Of a DNA stretch of 64,000 nt, positions 17,839-27,232 are shown in pieces. The translations under genes and the position numbers were made by a program. This stretch comes from an uncultured Bacilli bacterium. GTDB taxonomy: Bacteria > Bacillota_I > Bacilli_A > RF39 > UBA660. The notes beneath the pieces were generated by a model. That model did not search any database and had not been told where the DNA came from. It saw only the letters and a list, made by a program, of their open reading frames with translations. The stretch covers positions 1 to 64,000 of the forward strand of contig CALVKC010000002.1 of the NCBI GenBank assembly GCA_944332505.1, read 5' to 3'. Every line of letters starts with the position of its first letter. Positions within the stretch are counted from its first letter, which is position 1.

Positions 17839-18618
17839 TTATTTTTTAAATATATCTATAATTCTTAAAATTAGTGCATATATTTTTTGCCATATTGTTT
17901 GGTATGTAACTAAATTATTACCAGCAGTATCTATTGCCCAAGCAGTATCTATTGGGTATTCATATGGTAGTATTGCTCTACCTCTATCAGCCCAACCTTT
18001 ACCCCAACTATTTTGGATTAACCAGCCATCTTCATTATAACCATATATAATAATGGCGTGATAACCTTCTAAATTTCCACTAGGCATTTTTATTTTAAAA
18101 GTAATGTTATTATAGTCTAAATCATTATATACTGGTATTGATATTGGTACTGCAATATCATTATATATACATTTTTTTATCTCATTTTCTGTATAAATTC
18201 TTGAATAACTATCTATTTTATATTTATTTGCTATACTAGTTAATTCCGTTAAATTTTTATCAACTAATTTTTTAATTTCAGGCATTTCTTTATTATGGTC
18301 AAAATTTATTTTTGGTACGTCACCTACTTTTAATAAAGTTTTTAATGCTTGTCTTGGGTACATACCTTCATCTTGACTATACCCCAAAGGTCTATACCCA
18401 TAAATAAATCCAGTAGAAAATTCTATTTTATCTAATTTATATGTTTCTTCCATAAATGTAGATAAACAATGTGCAACACAAGAATTTACAATACCCTGGT
18501 CTTTTACATTAGGCATTTCTATTTTATATTGTTTTGGTAGTTCTGTTTGTTTAGCATTACAAATATATGATTTATAATCTCTTTTATCTTTTATCTCTTT
18601 ATTACAACCATAATACAT
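17839..18618 (-). CDS. Papain-like (C1 family) cysteine protease
   Basis: 259 residues. Gln41 and Cys47 in the segment DQGIVNSCVAHC, His187 in GYHAIIIYGY and Asn203 in QNSWGKGWADRG reproduce the papain catalytic set (oxyanion Gln, Cys, His, Asn). No signal peptide or pro-domain; the last 20 residues form an amphipathic or membrane-leaning helix. It lies among tail genes in a unit with a membrane-anchored protein, so it is probably made late: virion maturation, host surface digestion or lysis are possible roles. AGAGGT precedes ATG 18618. Confidence 0.85.
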   Translation of the reverse strand: MYYGCNKEIKDKRDYKSYICNAKQTELPKQYKIEMPNVKDQGIVNSCVAHCLSTFMEETYKLDKIEFSTGFIYGYRPLGYSQDEGMYPRQALKTLLKVGDVPKINFDHNKEMPEIKKLVDKNLTELTSIANKYKIDSYSRIYTENEIKKCIYNDIAVPISIPVYNDLDYNNITFKIKMPSGNLEGYHAIIIYGYNEDGWLIQNSWGKGWADRGRAILPYEYPIDTAWAIDTAGNNLVTYQTIWQKIYALILRIIDIFKK

Positions 18619-18635
18619 ATCTATACCTCTCTATT

Positions 18636-19460
18636 TTATGAGTTTAATAATCTCTCTATTTCACGATAATGTTCTTTAAATGAATTATTAATAATTTTTT
18701 CATTTGCGTCTTTTTTATCTATAAATTCTGCACATATAAAAGCAATAACACATTTATCTTTATCGTGAATAGCATAACCAAACTTACTTTCAATACCTCT
18801 ATTACACATAAATTCATACATACCTATATCTTTTTCTATCATTTCATCAACGTCATTAATATAACAATAACCATTTTTACCAATTTCATTTACAAAATAA
18901 CCTAAAACACTTCTAAATTGGTCTTTAAACTCACTTATAAATGGTTTTACATTTAGTTGTATGCGCTCATTAGTCATAGACATTTTTAAAAATGCTTGTT
19001 TATTTATTCCTTTACCACCATTGTGATATTGTACTAAATTTACTCTACTTGCATTAGTTTCAACTAATATATCTTGTAAAATCATATCTATTTCATTATT
19101 TATTTTAGTCAACATATGATTTTCTGTATTAGAAGGTACTCTATAATATACACCATCAACAATTTTTTCAATAAGTTGTTCATTCATATTATGACTTTTT
19201 TCAATCATTTCTTGTTGAAATTCTTGATATGCTTCATTTTGTTTTTTAATTAAATCTGTAAGTTCATCTAGTTGTTGTGCAATAAATTCACTATTATTAT
19301 TTATATTTTTATCTTTTTCATCTATTTTATTCTTTTTCCAGTCATCATCTTTACCTTTTCTATCAAAAGAACGCCAAACTAGTATTATTACTAGTACTGC
19401 TAATAATCCTAATATACCAACTTCTGTATATGCTTGAAGTACTGGCGCAAATTCCCCCAT
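18636..19460 (-). CDS. Membrane-anchored coiled-coil protein with GAF-like domain
   Basis: 274 residues: N-terminal transmembrane helix (about 12-28), charged linker and coiled coil (about 35-100), then a domain (VNLVQYHNGG, later GYCYINDVDEM and KFGYAIHDKDKCVIAFICAEF) that reads like a GAF-type sensor fold. Could be a holin-like or signalling membrane protein co-expressed with the papain-like protease 17 nt downstream. Function unknown. GGGGT precedes ATG 19460. Confidence 0.5.
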   Translation of the reverse strand: MGEFAPVLQAYTEVGILGLLAVLVIILVWRSFDRKGKDDDWKKNKIDEKDKNINNNSEFIAQQLDELTDLIKKQNEAYQEFQQEMIEKSHNMNEQLIEKIVDGVYYRVPSNTENHMLTKINNEIDMILQDILVETNASRVNLVQYHNGGKGINKQAFLKMSMTNERIQLNVKPFISEFKDQFRSVLGYFVNEIGKNGYCYINDVDEMIEKDIGMYEFMCNRGIESKFGYAIHDKDKCVIAFICAEFIDKKDANEKIINNSFKEHYREIERLLNS

Positions 19461-19507
19461 AATTTATACCCCTTTCTAAATAATTTTATTGGACAAACAC
19501 TTTCTTT

Positions 19508-19524
19508 CTAATAATATTTTACAC
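19508..19524 (-). promoter_or_regulatory. Late-type promoter motif
   Basis: Minus strand GTGTAAAATATTATTAG, the best match to the consensus, about 48 nt upstream of ATG 19460. Confidence 0.7.
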
Positions 19525-19551
19525 AATCCGACTATTATTAGTTTAATCATA

Positions 19552-19586
19552 CAAAGACCATACCCTAATGTTGAGTATGGTCTTTC
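19552..19586 (-). terminator. Terminator after the short fibre-like gene
   Basis: AAAGACCATAC / GTATGGTCTTT stem ending in a T-rich stretch on the minus strand. Confidence 0.8.
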
Positions 19587-19592
19587 TAATTT

Positions 19593-19799
19593 TTAACCAT
19601 TTATACTTTTTGCTAGTGTTACTGCTTCTTCAACAGAACCTTCAAGTGTTGTAATTCTACTATCTAAATTATTGGTTATATCTTTTGTAGCAATATCATT
19701 AACATTTGTTGTAGTTGATATTGTTTTACCATTTTCATCAGTTGTTAAAACTTTTCCAGCTTCTGTACCAACCATTTTTAATCCTTTTTCTAAACTCAT
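19593..19799 (-). CDS. Short tail-fibre-like protein
   Basis: 68 residues. GKVLTTDENGKTISTT followed by a heptad segment (LDSRITTLEGSVEEA) is typical of trimeric fibre connectors. Directly downstream of the 245-residue fibre gene. Confidence 0.5.
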   Translation of the reverse strand: MSLEKGLKMVGTEAGKVLTTDENGKTISTTTNVNDIATKDITNNLDSRITTLEGSVEEAVTLAKSING

Positions 19800-19813
19800 T
19801 TTATTATACCCCC

Positions 19814-20551
19814 TTACAATGTAGCAACATTATTATAATATTCAATGATGAATAATAAAGTATTATTTTCTAATTCAGTTATTGTGTCACTACCAACATA
19901 TATATTTAATTGTTTTAAATCATTATTAAAATTATTTATAAATACCCCATTTGTAGCAGTTGTATCTATTCCATATTGCATAAAATAAGTATTTTCTGCT
20001 AGATTATATGTACCATATATATTTATAATACTACAATTAACTGGTATTTTTTCTGATAAGTCAATTTGTATTTCTTGTGATGATTGTGGACCAATTTCTA
20101 ATGTGTGTATAACTCTATATACCTGACTATTTATTGTACCACTTTCAAATCTTCCTATTTCTGTTGCTATGTCAGAATATATATTTATTGTTTCTGAAAG
20201 TGTTGTTATTAAATTATTTGTATCATCAATCAGTGTAGACAAATAATGTCCCATATTAGCAGATAGTGCTTTTGAATTATCTGAACTTGTAATGTTATCA
20301 ATAATATTATCTAATAATATTTGTGTAACATTTGTTGTCATATCTGTATTAATATTTTCTATTTGTGTATCAACATATGTAGTCATTTCTTCTTTTGCAA
20401 TTAAAATATTATTATTTAATGTACTTTGTGTATTATTTATAATATTATCTAAATAATATTTATTTACTAAATCACCATTATTTTCAGGATTTTTAGCATT
20501 TATAATTTTATTATTTTTTAAATCAATATCACTAAAAAATGGAATACTCAT
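19814..20551 (-). CDS. Tail fibre protein
   Basis: 245 residues. N-terminal IDLKNNKIINAKNPEN and DLVNKYYLDNII, and the SKALSANMGHYLSTLI segment, recur in phage fibre proteins; the middle is a coiled coil rich in Asn and Thr and the C-terminus is a beta-rich head. Located right after the baseplate J-like gene. Confidence 0.7.
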   Translation of the reverse strand: MSIPFFSDIDLKNNKIINAKNPENNGDLVNKYYLDNIINNTQSTLNNNILIAKEEMTTYVDTQIENINTDMTTNVTQILLDNIIDNITSSDNSKALSANMGHYLSTLIDDTNNLITTLSETINIYSDIATEIGRFESGTINSQVYRVIHTLEIGPQSSQEIQIDLSEKIPVNCSIINIYGTYNLAENTYFMQYGIDTTATNGVFINNFNNDLKQLNIYVGSDTITELENNTLLFIIEYYNNVATL

Positions 20552-20561
20552 TTTATACCCC

Positions 20562-23210
20562 CTATACTAAATTTTGTGTACCATCAGGTTCTAATGATGA
20601 ACTATCAAAATAGAAGTTCTGTGTACTAAGGTTTCTATAAATTGCTATATTAGTTGTATTGTGAGTATAATCAATTACAATATCATCTGTTACTGGTGCT
20701 GTAAACATTAAGTCAATTTCACCAGTAATATAGTTTATTGAACCCTTATATTGTAGTTGTCCATCAATATTGTATATTTCACCATTATTGTTATCTCTAA
20801 ATACATATTGACCACCATTTGTTTTTATCATAACAGAACCTGGTAAAACTGTGGTGTGTTGTAATGTTATTGCATAGTGTAAATTTTTATCAGGATTAGC
20901 ATTATCTAGCATAGGTACAATTTGTTGATAATTTCCTGTTACTGTTTCTTTTGATACAGTATTACCTTCATCATCAACATATTCAATAGGTTCTAAATCT
21001 ACCATTAAAATTCTTTGGTCAACAGATAAAATATCTTCTATTATATCTTTATAATTAATAATATTATTAAAATTCATTTTTTCAGTAGCATATTCATAAC
21101 GTAATTTATTATTAATTGAAACAATAATTGTTTGTAATTCATCTTTGCTTAATGGAGATTTTGTAATAAATTTACCTTTTATAGTCCAATAATATTTATT
21201 TATAGAGTGTGTATCTATTACAAGTGTTAAAGGTAATATTTTATACTGTCTTAAATCTTCTGTTATCATATCTTGTATATCTTCTTCACTATAATCTTCA
21301 TATTCTTCTGTTGGAATTATATATAACTTAACAATAAAACCATCAAGTGTTTCTACTGTTGATAATCTTTCTTTACCACACATTCCTATAACTTCTTTAC
21401 TATCATCAGATATTTTTGGTAATTCATTATTATGACTTGTTTGTATATAAAATTTTAATAATTCATAGTCATAAGCATTAGTTACACCATCTTGATTTAC
21501 GTCACATAATTTTTTTTGAAAAGGTGTTAAAGTACTGCTTGAAGGGTCATTTAATAATGTATCTAATAAGTCTAAATCAATATTATCAAATATTTCTCTG
21601 TCCATTTCATCTTTGTCCATATTAATATTACCACAAGTCCAAGTATTAACACCATCACTAATTTGTGGTAATTCTCCTGATAATTGTTGACCTAACCAAA
21701 ATTGCATTAAATAAATATCAATTTCATTTACTAAACCATCTTGGTTCATATCAGCTAATCTTATTTGAAAATTAGTTAGTGTTGATTTTTCAGGATTTTC
21801 TACATATTCTTGTAATAATTGTAAGTCTTCTTCATTAATAACTTGTTCTGCTGTACTTTCATCTTTCATAGTAATATTACCAAGTGTATATAATGCTGGG
21901 TGCAAATAATTATAAAATAATTGTAAATCTTCTTTACCAACTTCATTACCATCTTGTGATAAATTGGCTAATCGTTTTTCAAATGTATTTAATGGATTTT
22001 GTACTGGGTCAACACAATAGTTTTCTAACATTTGATAATCTAATTCATCTATTGTACCATCTTGATTAATATCACCTATATATGATGATTTTTGTATTCC
22101 AGGGTCGTTAGTTAAATCTGTTGCTCTAACATTAGATACTATTGGGTGTCTTAATGCTGCTCTTTCAAAATCAGCCAATGTTATTAGAGTATCTAATGTA
22201 TTTTGATACATAGTAGCATTTTTTCTAGCTTCATTAGGTGTTTCTGGATTATAACCTAGTGTACTATCATAATGTGTAAATTTAATAAAGTTACTAACAT
22301 TATATACAGCTTGACTAATTCCTGTACCATTTCTACTCCAAACATTACCAGTAACATTTTTTAAAGTGTTTGCATATATTTGTCCATTTTCTCCTGAACT
22401 TCTTATATAGAATATTTTAAATTTATGCACATTAAAATTACCCCAATAATCAACAAGTTCTATATATGGATTATCATTAACGTCAACACCAAATTCAAAA
22501 AATCTACCTGCGTCACGTGTTAGATATATATTTTCCTTAAATACCCATTCATTATTTGTATCATCTACAACAATAATATGGTCTTGGTCCACATTATTGT
22601 ATGCTAAATATATTCTATTATTTACAATATCATCAGTAGTATAATTAAAACCATAAATACTATGCCAAGGTTTACCCACGTCAGGGTATGGATTATTTGA
22701 AGTTCTTACTGGTGTAACAGGTGTACCTTGTACTAGTGTTACCAATTCCTCAAATCCATTATTATTAGTATTTGATTTTAAATTATATTCTTCATCAAAA
22801 GTACAATATGTTATATCATTATTTAAAGTTGTAAATGTGCAAAATCTAGGTATTGTTGCCATACTATTATATGTATTTACCATATTTGCTTGTAATGTTG
22901 CAGATTTATACCATCTCATCTTATACCCAATTAATTTATATATACTAGCTGCATTTTTTCTTTGTGTTACAGAATTTGGGTAAACTTCTAAACTTTGCAT
23001 ATCTTGATTATAAAATAACATATCTCCTAATATTGCCATTAATCTAACTAATACCATACCTGGGTCATTTATATCTGTGGTATTCCATTTTTGTGTAATA
23101 CCACTAATTGAGTTAATTAAATCATCTAAAATATTAGCATAATCTTTATCTGTATATGATATTCTTACTGGTGTATAATCAGTTTTTTCTACTTGACTTA
23201 TTGTTGCCAT
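20562..23210 (-). CDS. Baseplate wedge protein (gp6/J-like) with three dockerin-like modules
   Basis: 882 residues from ATG 23210 (the open frame extends 18 codons further, but GGTAGAG sits before this ATG). The N-terminal 110 residues (SYTDKDYANILDDLI, DPGMVLVRLMAILGDMLFYNQD) and LRHPIVSNVRATD, plus the C-terminal IDTHSINKYYWTIKGKF region, are the J/gp6 wedge fold of contractile tails. Between them, roughly residues 380-590 from this start, six dockerin-type Asp-rich repeats are inserted. First gene of the fibre operon, behind a late promoter. Confidence 0.85.
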   Translation of the reverse strand: MATISQVEKTDYTPVRISYTDKDYANILDDLINSISGITQKWNTTDINDPGMVLVRLMAILGDMLFYNQDMQSLEVYPNSVTQRKNAASIYKLIGYKMRWYKSATLQANMVNTYNSMATIPRFCTFTTLNNDITYCTFDEEYNLKSNTNNNGFEELVTLVQGTPVTPVRTSNNPYPDVGKPWHSIYGFNYTTDDIVNNRIYLAYNNVDQDHIIVVDDTNNEWVFKENIYLTRDAGRFFEFGVDVNDNPYIELVDYWGNFNVHKFKIFYIRSSGENGQIYANTLKNVTGNVWSRNGTGISQAVYNVSNFIKFTHYDSTLGYNPETPNEARKNATMYQNTLDTLITLADFERAALRHPIVSNVRATDLTNDPGIQKSSYIGDINQDGTIDELDYQMLENYCVDPVQNPLNTFEKRLANLSQDGNEVGKEDLQLFYNYLHPALYTLGNITMKDESTAEQVINEEDLQLLQEYVENPEKSTLTNFQIRLADMNQDGLVNEIDIYLMQFWLGQQLSGELPQISDGVNTWTCGNINMDKDEMDREIFDNIDLDLLDTLLNDPSSSTLTPFQKKLCDVNQDGVTNAYDYELLKFYIQTSHNNELPKISDDSKEVIGMCGKERLSTVETLDGFIVKLYIIPTEEYEDYSEEDIQDMITEDLRQYKILPLTLVIDTHSINKYYWTIKGKFITKSPLSKDELQTIIVSINNKLRYEYATEKMNFNNIINYKDIIEDILSVDQRILMVDLEPIEYVDDEGNTVSKETVTGNYQQIVPMLDNANPDKNLHYAITLQHTTVLPGSVMIKTNGGQYVFRDNNNGEIYNIDGQLQYKGSINYITGEIDLMFTAPVTDDIVIDYTHNTTNIAIYRNLSTQNFYFDSSSLEPDGTQNLV
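21447..22076 (-). repeat. Three paired dockerin-like Ca2+-binding repeats in the wedge protein
   Basis: Three pairs of about 20-residue F-hand-like repeats: GDINQDGTIDELDYQMLENY with NLSQDGNEVGKEDLQLF; a degenerate VINEEDLQLLQEYV with ADMNQDGLVNEIDIYLMQFW; NIDLDLLDTLL with CDVNQDGVTNAYDYELLKFY. The Dx(N)xDGxx(D/N)xxD loop followed by a helix is the type I dockerin pattern, and pairing is as in true dockerins. Confidence 0.8.
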
Positions 23211-23260
23211 ATCATCTCTACCTTTCTTATTTTTTACAATAAAAAATATTATTGATATTC

Positions 23261-23276
23261 TCAATAATATTTTACT
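23261..23276 (-). promoter_or_regulatory. Late-type promoter motif
   Basis: Minus strand AGTAAAATATTATTGA upstream of the wedge gene. Confidence 0.6.
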
Positions 23277-23305
23277 AAACTTTATATAATTGGATTTTTA
23301 TGTGT

Positions 23306-23701
23306 TTATTGTATTTTATCTGGATTATCATCAGCAGTAATGTCCATATTATAAGTGTTTATTTCCCCTGTTTCCTTAATTTCATATTGAATATAAATAT
23401 TTACAACATTAATATTTTCTTCTATTACAATATCATTTGTAGTAACTGTAATTCTAGGTTCATATTTAGATATAGCGTCAATTATATCATCTTTTATTAA
23501 TTCATCAACAATTATACCTTGATATTGAAATATTCTATTTAGTAAATTACAACCCCATTCTGGGTCACCTAACATTTCACCAGGTGTAGTTCTTAATAAA
23601 ATACCTAAACACTCATTTATAGATTGTGTATTACTTGATAATTCTATTTTCCCTGATACTCTATTTATTATTTGTGGAAAACTAAATGTATATTGTTTCA
23701 T
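23306..23701 (-). CDS. Baseplate wedge protein (gp25/W-like)
   Basis: 131 residues. ECLGILLRTTPGEMLGDPEWGCNLLNRIF is the GPW/gp25 signature (T4 gp25-like wedge subunit, sheath-initiating). Follows the hub lysin gene by 10 nt; GGGTAGG precedes ATG 23701. Confidence 0.88.
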   Translation of the reverse strand: MKQYTFSFPQIINRVSGKIELSSNTQSINECLGILLRTTPGEMLGDPEWGCNLLNRIFQYQGIIVDELIKDDIIDAISKYEPRITVTTNDIVIEENINVVNIYIQYEIKETGEINTYNMDITADDNPDKIQ

Positions 23702-23711
23702 AATTTTTTAC

Positions 23712-25214
23712 CTACCCTTTCTGAATATATGGTAATGGATTTTGAGTTTTATTATTAATTCTTACCTCAAAATGTAAATGTGCTCCAAATGAATTTCCTG
23801 TATTACCAACATAACCAATAACTTGACCAGCTTTAACTGTAATACCATCTTTGATACCATTTTCTCTTTTACTTTGGTGAGCATAGTATGTGGTCATATT
23901 TCCATTTGTAACTTTTGTTAAAATACCATAACCACCAGAAGTTGTTTGTGTAGAAATAGTACCACTATGTGCAGCTATTATTTTTTGTCCAGCTGCGCCA
24001 CCATTTCTTGCTAAATCTACACCTGTGTGGAAATTCAATTTACCATTTAGTATTCTATTTCCATATTTAGAGGTTACAACTTGACAACCTGGACTTGGCC
24101 ATAATAATTGACCACCTTTGTTTGCACCAGCTTCATTTGCTAAATTCTCCCCACTACCTAATGAAGTTAATTTACCTGCATTATATAAATTTTGTATGTA
24201 AGAATATGTAGTATTTCTTCTATTTATATAAGTACTATAACTACCCAAATTTCCTTTACACCAATCTCTAAATTCAGATAATTGTTGCATAATATCTTGA
24301 CCATTTTTGTTTATACTTGCAGCCTTTTTAATTGTTTGTGGCAAACCTTGTCCATATTGGTTCATAATATCAGCTAAAAATATTAAAATGGCTGGATTAT
24401 CTATATTATTTGGTTCTTGTGTTAAAATTTCAATACTACTAGCTGTATCTTCTGCTGCATATTTTCGTTGAGTTTCTTTTCCAATATTAGAACCTAATAA
24501 TGCTTGAATATTTTTATATGGTTCAGAACCCTCTGTTGGGTGATAAGTAGACTGATACTTAGTTCTATAACCTGTTGTAGAATTATTTGATACTGCTTTT
24601 TTTAAGTCTTGAAACAACTCTATATTCATATTAACTTTACTTTCCCAAGTAGTATCTGCTTTTGCAATTTGATATAAGCAGTCAAATGCTCTACACTGGT
24701 GCCATTGAATTAGTCCAATAGACCAACCACCATTATCATATGGATTTATTCTAATATAATTGCTTGTTGGTATATTATCAGGCCAAGCACTAGTATTTAT
24801 ACCAACTTCATTATGTATGATTATTGGCATTGCTAAATCTAATACACCATTAATTTCAGCACTACTTATTTCTAATCCTGAACCTGAACTTGTAGTATTT
24901 GCAGGATTATTTATATCAAGTCCAATAACTACATATTGGTCATTACTATTATTTACATAACTACAATATACAGCATTTCCATTTTTTAAATTGTCAACTA
25001 ATACATATGCCCAAGGAAATCTACTCCAACCATCTTGACTTTGTTTGTCTGATGATAACATATAATCCATATAGGTATTAATATAATCAGTATGCAAATA
25101 TGGTATATATATTTGTACTCTACCTTTACTTTCAGGGTCAGTATCTATATTATCATTTACAATAATAGCTTCATATATAGCATTATAATATGATTTTTTA
25201 TTTGCAATTTCCAT
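23712..25214 (-). CDS. Tail-associated lysin with two peptidoglycan hydrolase domains
   Basis: 500 residues. N-terminal OB-like hub domain (about 20-100: SKGRVQIYIPYL and later YVVIGLDI, as in gp5/VgrG-type proteins). Middle domain (about 115-330) with INPYDNGGWSIGLIQWHQ, a pattern seen in phage lysozyme-like hydrolases. C-terminal M23 metallopeptidase (about 375-500): His396 and Asp400 in HTGVD, and HLHFE (about 479-483) supply zinc ligands and catalytic His. It would pierce the cell wall during DNA injection. AAAGGAG precedes ATG 25214. Confidence 0.85.
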   Translation of the reverse strand: MEIANKKSYYNAIYEAIIVNDNIDTDPESKGRVQIYIPYLHTDYINTYMDYMLSSDKQSQDGWSRFPWAYVLVDNLKNGNAVYCSYVNNSNDQYVVIGLDINNPANTTSSGSGLEISSAEINGVLDLAMPIIIHNEVGINTSAWPDNIPTSNYIRINPYDNGGWSIGLIQWHQCRAFDCLYQIAKADTTWESKVNMNIELFQDLKKAVSNNSTTGYRTKYQSTYHPTEGSEPYKNIQALLGSNIGKETQRKYAAEDTASSIEILTQEPNNIDNPAILIFLADIMNQYGQGLPQTIKKAASINKNGQDIMQQLSEFRDWCKGNLGSYSTYINRRNTTYSYIQNLYNAGKLTSLGSGENLANEAGANKGGQLLWPSPGCQVVTSKYGNRILNGKLNFHTGVDLARNGGAAGQKIIAAHSGTISTQTTSGGYGILTKVTNGNMTTYYAHQSKRENGIKDGITVKAGQVIGYVGNTGNSFGAHLHFEVRINNKTQNPLPYIQKG

Positions 25215-25231
25215 ACATAATCTCCTTTATA

Positions 25232-26812
25232 TTATCTTCCACCACCGGCCACCACCGACCTCCGACCATTTCCACCACCTGATGAAAATTGGCCACCAGA
25301 GCCATCTGTATTTGGTGTGCTATTTGTTTCAGTTGTAGAATTAGGTTGTTGTGTGTCAGTTTCTGGAATAGTTAATTCTTTTGCAGGGTCATCTAAACCT
25401 CTTATTCTAAGTAATCTTAATGTTGTTATATAAAAACCATTTGTTGATATATCATCAGTACAACCAGTTATCATATATAAACCAGCTGTTCTACTAGGTG
25501 TTTCTAATATAGTAGGAATAACTGGAATTAGTGCTCCTAATGGTGGGTCAGCAGGTATTCCTAAAATCTGTAATTGTGCGTCAAACATTTCATTTAAGTC
25601 ATCATTTACAGTTACTAACTTTTCTCTTGCTGCCTGAATAGAACTTTCATTACCACTATTAATAGCATTTTGTAATTCATCATTATATCTAGTAGTTCTT
25701 GCACGTCTTATTAAATATAACATTGTATTAACTTCTGGTTTCCAACCAAGTACAATATTTTGTGTTTTTTGTCCCCAATAGAATTTATAATTAATTTTTA
25801 ATTTTGCTTCCTCTGCAATACCAGATATATCAACATTTGTAACGTCACCTCTATCATTAGTGGTAACTTTTGGTACAACGTGAGTAACACGAATAGTTTG
25901 TTCAGCGTCATCTATATAAATTATATATCTAGGTCGTTGAGCATAACTTAATTTGTCCATATTATCATACATACCACTAGCTTCCTCACTTTTAGTTAAA
26001 GGGTATTCATCTAATAATTGTTGACAATATTCAATAGGTGTCATACCACTTTTTTCAGATACTGTGATATTGTCAGGACTATCTTTATATAAATCATCAG
26101 GTATATCTATATAATATTTATAATCATTATCACTTGGTGGAGCGTCGCCTGTATGTGCTGGTTTTTTTGAACTATCACCATACCAATAATATAATGTCCA
26201 TTCAACAATATCTAATAATTTCCAGTTTGTAACTGCTCCAAATTTAGTACTATTATCACTATCAGCACCTATTGTAGATACACCTTCAAATGTATATGTA
26301 GATATACCACTTTCAAATTTTACTTCTGTATTTGCATTTGTTAGATAAAATGTATAATCAGGTGATACTAGTGCACTATCAGAAACAGAATTATAACCAT
26401 ATTGTAAATGTCCTCTAAGTGTATTCAAATCTGTTGTAAAGTCATAACTCATTGATTGTGCAATATATTCATCAAGTTGTTCAATAATATCAGCAGTTTC
26501 TTGTCCCATATTAAATGGGTCATATTGAATTACTAATGTGAACTTATTTGCAGTACCAGCATTACTTTTTGTAAATGATAAACTTGCTATTAAATTCTTT
26601 TTAGGATTTGTAGAAGAACTATCAAATATAATTGGATTTTTATTATTAGTTGAACCTATTTGAAATTTAATCCAAGTAGATATTGTAGGACCTTCTACAT
26701 TTAACATATTTGTTACATTGTTTAACATATTTTCATAATTTTGACACATTTTTTCTTGTGACATAGTAACACTGGTTGCTTTAATTTCTGTTCTTTCAAT
26801 ATAACTACCCAT
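25232..26812 (-). CDS. Baseplate hub / tail structural protein
   Basis: 526 residues, beta-rich, ending in a Gly/Ser/Arg low-complexity tail (SGGGNGRRSVVAGGGR). Position between a gp53-like wedge gene and the hub lysin suggests a gp27-like or XkdQ-like hub protein, but I see no diagnostic motif. Its start overlaps the upstream stop by 8 nt. Confidence 0.6.
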   Translation of the reverse strand: MGSYIERTEIKATSVTMSQEKMCQNYENMLNNVTNMLNVEGPTISTWIKFQIGSTNNKNPIIFDSSSTNPKKNLIASLSFTKSNAGTANKFTLVIQYDPFNMGQETADIIEQLDEYIAQSMSYDFTTDLNTLRGHLQYGYNSVSDSALVSPDYTFYLTNANTEVKFESGISTYTFEGVSTIGADSDNSTKFGAVTNWKLLDIVEWTLYYWYGDSSKKPAHTGDAPPSDNDYKYYIDIPDDLYKDSPDNITVSEKSGMTPIEYCQQLLDEYPLTKSEEASGMYDNMDKLSYAQRPRYIIYIDDAEQTIRVTHVVPKVTTNDRGDVTNVDISGIAEEAKLKINYKFYWGQKTQNIVLGWKPEVNTMLYLIRRARTTRYNDELQNAINSGNESSIQAAREKLVTVNDDLNEMFDAQLQILGIPADPPLGALIPVIPTILETPSRTAGLYMITGCTDDISTNGFYITTLRLLRIRGLDDPAKELTIPETDTQQPNSTTETNSTPNTDGSGGQFSSGGGNGRRSVVAGGGR

Positions 26813-27215
26813 TTAGTACACCCCCTGAATTATATAATGAAATTAATGGTGGTATTCTTAACTGTGTACCTATTGGTATATCAAATGGGTCAATTATATA
26901 ATTAGCCAGTGCTACTACCCACCAATATCTTGGTGTATTATAATATTTTGTTGATACAATATCTAATCTATTTTCTTCGGTTTCTGTAACTGTAAAATAT
27001 TCATCATCAGCAGACTTATCAATAGTTTTTTGTACCCAACTTTCGTGATATATATTTCCATTTGTATCTTGTATAGTTCTTAAATTTTTATATCTACTTG
27101 CATTTTTATATAAGACAGTTGGTAAATATTCAATTCCACCAAAATCTTCTCTTAAACTAGCTTCACTTGTTGGTGAAACATTTAATCTATCAGCACTATA
27201 ACCTATATATTCCAT
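26805..27215 (-). CDS. gp53-like baseplate wedge protein (LysM-type)
   Basis: 136 residues. RLDIVSTKYYNTPRYWWVVA followed by YIIDPFDIPIGTQLRIP is the LysM-like core of T4 gp53 and phage tail protein X relatives. GGGGG precedes ATG 27215. Confidence 0.75.
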   Translation of the reverse strand: MEYIGYSADRLNVSPTSEASLREDFGGIEYLPTVLYKNASRYKNLRTIQDTNGNIYHESWVQKTIDKSADDEYFTVTETEENRLDIVSTKYYNTPRYWWVVALANYIIDPFDIPIGTQLRIPPLISLYNSGGVLNG

Positions 27216-27232
27216 AATTTACGCCCCCTTTA

